Shown here: positions 59,289 to 64,000 of the stretch, piece after piece
Position numbering within the stretch: position 1 is the stretch's first letter
Layout of the letters: each line of letters begins with the position of its first letter
From: Cokeromyces recurvatus
Lineage: Eukaryota > Mucoromycota > Mucoromycetes > Mucorales > Mucoraceae
Length of the DNA: 64,000 bases
NCBI RefSeq assembly: GCF_025118155.1
Contig: NW_026251395.1
Span: forward strand, 62,001 to 126,000
Reading direction: 5' to 3'
Program-made: the position numbers and the translations under genes
Notes under the pieces: model-generated
Databases searched by the model: none
What the model was told of the DNA's origin: nothing
Seen by the model: only the letters and a program-made list of their open reading frames with translations

Positions 59289-59674
59289 ATTGTTCAAGTA
59301 TAGTCTTACATATATATAAAAAAAAAGAAAAAAGAAAAAGTAATAAGATCATATCTTTCATAATGTGTACAGGACTGCGCAATGACTTGTAAATACATAT
59401 TATATAATATAATAAATAAAGTTTTTTTTCTTTCTTTACTGTATGTCGGTAAAATAGTGAAATGGTTGTATTTGATTTCCTTTTAAGATATCTTTTTACG
59501 TGATTTTATATATAAAAATATACACATAATGTAGTACTCCGATAGCTGCAGGCCACTATCAATTTTACTTTAACCTTTAAAACACACACACATGCATATA
59601 TAAGTAATCTCTTTTTTATTTATTATTATTAATTCTTTCTTTCTTTCTTCTTCTTCTTCTTTTTTTACGTATTT
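58772..59674. other. Gene-free spacer
   Basis: AT-rich, with A and T runs (59249-59286), (TA)n and other tracts. Probable promoter of the bHLH gene near its end (CTTCTTCTTCT tract, 59640-59663). No gene is supported. Confidence 0.5.
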
Positions 59675-61284
59675 ATGTTAATAAAACAACAAAATAAAAC
59701 AAAATCATCAAATATAAATGACAATAATCAACAGCAAATATCTTCGGATATATTAGTGAATAATAGACCACTCAATGCTATAAATAATGAAAGGTATTTC
59801 CCTTTTCAAGGATAAATAGAATTGACTTGATTTAAATGGGAAAATATATATAAATTAGGACTACTGAAAGACTTAAAGACTTTGAAAAAAGAACAGCCCA
59901 TAATGCCCTTGAACGTCATAAGAGAGAAGGTCTTAATTCAAAATTTCAAGAGCTTGCTCATGTTCTACCATCATTACAACAAATTCAACGTCCTAGTAAA
60001 AGTACAATTGTTGCAAAATCACTTGAATTTGGTAACGTTAAAATTATCTCCTTGTGTGTGTGTGTGGAGATAATGTTCTATTTCGCTTTTTCATTAATTT
60101 ATCTTGACTGTATTTCCTTTTATATATTCATATACAAATAATAAGTTTCTAAAGCCAAAGAAAGAGAAACAGACTTTAATGATCGTATCCAAGCATTACG
60201 TAAAGAAAATGAACAGTTGATGAGACAAGCAAGTCGAGCAGAGAAGCGTATTCGAAGGCGTCTGGAACATGAAAAAGTGATGATGACTAATAATAAACAA
60301 CAGGCAACAGTCTTTATGGAAAAAAGCTCTTTTGATCAAGCAAATTCTAGTTTGGAAAAACAAAAAAAAGTAAGTCTATTAAATTAAATCATATAATATG
60401 TCGTATTAAATAAAAAAAAATAACCACATTGTTTGTTAGATCATGAGGGTAGTAGTAGAACGAAAAAAGAAAAGGTTATAAAGTCTGTTATTACGTTATC
60501 ATCTATGGCAAACGCTTCTTTAAAGAGAATAAGAGAGCCTACAGATGCTTTAAATGGATTAATGATAGATACAACATTACCTACATTAAAAAAGAAAAGA
60601 GGAACTAAAAAGATGGAGACATTCTCTTGTACACCGTTTTCTTCTATACAAGCTTCTTCTTCTGCTGCTGCTGCTGCTGGTAGTACGATGATAGATTTAG
60701 TAGTAAATGACATGACCCATGCAGCCTCTTATCAAGCCATGAATCAAAGCAATCTACCATCATATCATCATAGTCATTCGTCATCATTAACAGATAAGAT
60801 AATTAATCATTCAGATTTACTCTATAATAGCATGAGTCTACCTTTATCATCCATTCATAACACAAAAAACACAGATGAATTAGGTAACTTCTCTGAGAGT
60901 CAACAATCTAAAGTGTCACCATCAGCCGATAATGAGCCTATTATAAACTATAATAATAATGTCAAATATATTGTAAGCTCAATCCCTGCTACAAAGACAC
61001 CTATTGGTACTGGTCATCAACGACAGAACTATAACTATACGCCGACAACTTCTTCTTTTGATATATTTAACACATGTATGCAAAATCCTAGTAAGTAAAA
61101 TGAAAGTATACATAATGATTAGTAATTAACCTACATGAATTAGATAATTGGCATTGAAATAACTATATAATATTATTATTTTTTATTTTTTTTTTCAGTT
61201 GAGCAAATAATACCATTCATCTTATGGCCCATCTTTAATTCATTTCTTATACCCTTTATCTATATTATACATAGGCTAATTTAA
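59675..61284 (+). CDS. bHLH transcription factor with a hydrophobic C-terminus
   Basis: Exons from MLIKQQNKTKSSNINDNN (59675) through RTTERLKDFEKRTAHNALER, where the basic region HNALERHKREGLNSKF has the E-box-reading H-E-R pattern and the loop/helix 2 is QELAHVLPSLQQIQ to SKSTIVAKSLEFV. A heptad helix follows (about 92-140), then a Ser/Asn-rich region. The join GEKQKK to GSSRTKKEKV uses the acceptor ending ATGAG (60447). The last exon (about 61200-61284) adds IEQIIPFILWPIFNSFLIPF and IYIIHRLI, a hydrophobic stretch long enough to span a membrane. The loop lacks the SREBP Tyr. Function is otherwise unknown. Confidence 0.82.
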
Positions 61285-62071
61285 TTGATGGGCGTGCCCT
61301 TCTTAAACTTTTTTTTTTTAAAAAAAAACATTATACACACATTATACATATTATATTTTAAGTTTTTATTATGTGTAAAATAATAATGATAATAATAAAC
61401 AGAATAAAACAATGTGTTTTCCATGTGAATCAAAATAGTATTATTTTTTTTTATGAATATGGCTGAAGCAATACTCCTGATGAACAAGGACATATTATTA
61501 ATGATTTGGAAGAAAGAAAAAAAAATGTTAATCTGTTTCCCCCCCCTCCCCCTAATAAACCTAATAATATAATTTAATATCAAGAGTTTAACAATGTAAC
61601 TTGTAAATAATTGAAGAATGACTAAAGCACACATACACATTACCTATTCTCGAGCTTTGAAAAAAAAAAAAAACGTTGGTAAATTATACGAAAATAAAAG
61701 GATCTTACTTCATCAATGAATGTATTTTTTTAATTCTTTTAATTTTAATTTTAATTTAATTTAACGTAGTTAAAGTTAGTCTTTTATAGGTTTAAGAATA
61801 CTTGAATTCTACCATAGTGTTTCAGTGACTATAATATTAGAGACTTTATTTATTATTCTAGTATTATACCAAAGACAATATATATTATAAATGTGTTCAT
61901 TCCTAAATTATAGATATAAAATAAAAAATAAAAATAAATAAATAAAAAAAAGAGGGGGAGGAACTTGCAATTTGATATCGTAAGGACAATATCTTGCTAA
62001 ATACGATTGCTGTCATTATACTAAGAGATAATTAGGTAAGAATATGATAAACGAATAAACAACAATAAAAA
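61285..62071. other. Convergent gene-free spacer
   Basis: AT-rich with T9 and A8 runs (61309-61327), a C9-type run (61541-61550) and A-rich stretches (61920-61950). ORFs here are T-run artefacts. No gene is supported. Confidence 0.5.
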
Positions 62072-62954
62072 TCAATCTGTACATGGCAAGTGTGTAAGAG
62101 CTATATTATAACTCTTTGTCCACCAGTGAACTCTGCGTATTCGTAGTAAGCAAATATCTTTATCCTGTATCCTTTTATGTTGGCTACTCTGCTGTTTATT
62201 ACTAAACAAGGAATATCTTCTCTTTTCATCTTCTTCTTTTCTAATTTGATTATTAAAAAAGACTTGAATCGATATGTTCTCCATCTCTGCCAAGTCTCCA
62301 AATGTAGTAGATTTGATATAGTCTGTCAAATTATCATCAAGTCTTACATTAATATTTTCAAGTCCTAGACGACGAACATATTCAATATTATTTGAAATTT
62401 CCCTATCCAACTGCAACCAGACTTTGTTATTATCCTTTGGTAAGCTTGGGTTCGGAATGGACCACTCTAGTTCGTATATTGATTTATGTGGTAATAGCCA
62501 TCTTTTAATAGCTGATGAGATGACTCTCTTGTCATGTTTGTTAGGATGATCATAAATAGGTATCTGGCGAATACACGCTGAAGATGAATTAGCATTACTA
62601 AAGTCTTTTAATGATAAAGGCTCTTCTTTATACTTTTGAGGATTTTGCAAAAAAGATGGATGTTCGACTCCCCAACTTTTTTCTTGTAATGATAACATTA
62701 TTTCTTTACGTTTATCATTTCTGGACTTAATTTTATTTTATTAAAAAAGTGAGACAGAAGGAAAAAAAAATTAAAAGTAGACATTCATATAAATATTATG
62801 AATGTCTGATACTTACATTTTTGATCATATTTTGTCGATCTAATATGTTATATTGATTAAAATTGTCAAAAGTAGGAGCTATTTTTCTGTTGGGAAGCCG
62901 AGAAGGCGGAAATAAGATACGTCTTACTTTATTAACTCGTGTTGAAATGACCAT
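62072..62954 (-). CDS. Conserved-looking hypothetical protein
   Basis: Exons 62954-62817 and 62725-62072 join in frame to 263 residues. It starts MVISTRVNKVRRILFPPSRL, basic and Arg-rich like a mitochondrial targeting sequence, then SRNDKRKEIMLSLQEKSWGV, VWLQLDREISNNIEYVRRLG and TFGDLAEMENISIQVFFNNQ. No motif is recognised. A mitochondrial ribosome or translation factor is possible from the N-terminus and size, but this is a guess. The start was chosen as the first ATG upstream of an open splice-consistent frame. Confidence 0.6.
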
Positions 62955-64000
62955 TATAAAACAATATAATAAAGATAAGATAATAATTAAAGAAAAAGGA
63001 GGGCTGATAAGAGAATTTCGAGTTTATTTTAATGGTAGTTCACTATATTATATATGCGCTTTTTTTTTTTTATCTTTTGTTTGGTATGATGCAAAACACG
63101 CACTTCTTTCCACGCGGTTTTCCACAACAACGTGATGATGAAATAACTCCGATGATATTTGATTTCATACAGTATTTCAGACGATTATAGAAAATGTAAA
63201 CATATAAAATACTAATTAAATATAGACTTTTTAATCAATAAAAGGCAGCTGATGGATCATATCCCCCTTCTATCATCGTTTCAACTAGTATCGCAGTGCA
63301 CTGGATAGCTCACTTTCAGTTTGTCTTCAATTCCACAAACTGTTCTATTGACGTATTCAACAACATACACCGTTGAACAAGCACAAAACTTTGACTAGTC
63401 GTTTTCCTTTCCCTCTTCTCTCCCATGCTACTGCTGTTTTATTCACTCTTCTTATACGCTTTTATTTTTATTTAATTTTTCTATTTCTATGCCTAATCTT
63501 TTAACGTAATATGTTTCTAATTATAAATTGCAACCACCTCTTGAATAGACTAACTGCTCTACTTCTCTGTGACACAAGAAATGAAGATGAAAACAAGAGA
63601 AAACTTCTTCCATTGTTTGTGCAAGTTGCAGGGGGTGGGGGAATTGGTCGTAGTACTTTACGTAGCCCTACATGTAAAAATTATATCTTTTCAAAGTAAG
63701 AAGTTTTGTTAAAAAACCAGGGTTTTGGTTATATGTCTTTTATTAGAAAGATACCTAATAATAGCTGCGTCTATGAAAAAAAAAAATACAGTATGGAGCT
63801 CATATCTTCAAGTAGAAGCATTTATTAAATTTTGTTTGGAGTTCAACTATTCGTAAATTATTATATGCTTTTCTTTTAGCAAACAGAATAATATGTGTTT
63901 AGACAGGTCCCTTCTACAAACACAGGTTTTCCTCTACTTGTAGAAGGAATTTAGATTATTATAGGTATTATACATTATATCTTATTAGTGTTTTATATTC
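62955..64000. other. Gene-free right end of the window
   Basis: No supported ORF; plus ORFs of about 60-90 codons are short and of low quality. A 10-bp-stem hairpin (CCTTCTACAA with TTGTAGAAGG, 63911-63949) lies near the right end. Confidence 0.5.

Noticed and set aside
61281..61640. Minus ORF of 119 codons
   Set aside because: Hydrophobic, built from homopolymers and overlapping the bHLH terminal exon; no family signal.
1..64000. CRISPR arrays and bacterial operons
   Set aside because: None seen. Spliceosomal introns and eukaryotic families throughout show nuclear fungal DNA; the microsatellites are not spacer-repeat arrays.

Overview
This is an AT-rich fungal contig. Genes are small and closely packed, are cut by many short GT-AG introns (mostly 40-90 bp), and are separated by long poly-A/T runs and microsatellites. 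Gene families (Rax1-like RGS membrane protein, Rsc7/Swp82, Gyp8/TBC1D20, Ten1, Pet117, GPI16) and the style of the transposon remnants fit an early-diverging fungus, most likely Mucoromycota (Mucorales). That placement is an inference from family resemblance, not a database result.

Layout. (1) 1-10.2 kb is a dense housekeeping block: Smr-domain protein (5' end outside the window), mucin-like membrane protein, CFD1, DUS4, EI24-like membrane protein, PKA catalytic subunit, Rax1-like protein and a metallophosphoesterase. (2) 10.2-26 kb is an accessory island with no intact housekeeping gene. Its core is bounded by two diverged inverted repeats about 150 bp long (12.27-12.43 and 25.37-25.52 kb). 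Inside are a tyrosine-recombinase remnant, a perfect-TIR foldback element, an uncharacterised multi-exon gene interrupted by an 892-bp insertion with a 15-bp target duplication, a decayed Fanzor/TnpB-like RNA-guided nuclease gene, an unknown ORF cluster, Ty3/gypsy and LTR pieces, and a GNAT remnant. (3) 26-28.4 kb carries UBC7 and an Rsc7-type chromatin remodeller. (4) 28.4-30.9 kb is LINE debris, including a 705-bp inverted near-identical copy of the insertion at 15.3 kb. (5) 31.3-33.3 kb carries a ubiquitin-like/eS31 fusion with a strongly diverged ubiquitin half, PET117 and an unknown ORF. (6) 33.5-35.5 kb holds a 5'-truncated SLC41/MgtE transporter abutting a dead Tc1/mariner-type transposase. 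(7) 36.3-38.8 kb carries an XLF/NHEJ1-like factor and quinolinate phosphoribosyltransferase. (8) 39.2-41.3 kb is a candidate TIR-bounded DNA transposon with tandem subterminal repeats and no recognisable transposase. (9) 41.9-63 kb is housekeeping again: coiled-coil protein, LCB2 serine palmitoyltransferase subunit, TEN1, NMN adenylyltransferase, methyltransferase, Gyp8/TBC1D20, GPI16/PIG-T, mitochondrial PDK-type kinase, a bHLH factor and an unknown protein.

Functional links are loose. Two NAD-synthesis enzymes lie 11 kb apart, and two genome-maintenance genes (XLF, TEN1) are present. PKA and Rax1-like neighbours converge tail to tail, and CFD1 and DUS4 overlap in their coding ends. The most unusual region is the 12.3-25.5 kb island with the Fanzor remnant. 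Splice sites and exon joins were worked out by hand from frame continuity and family motifs. No database search was possible.
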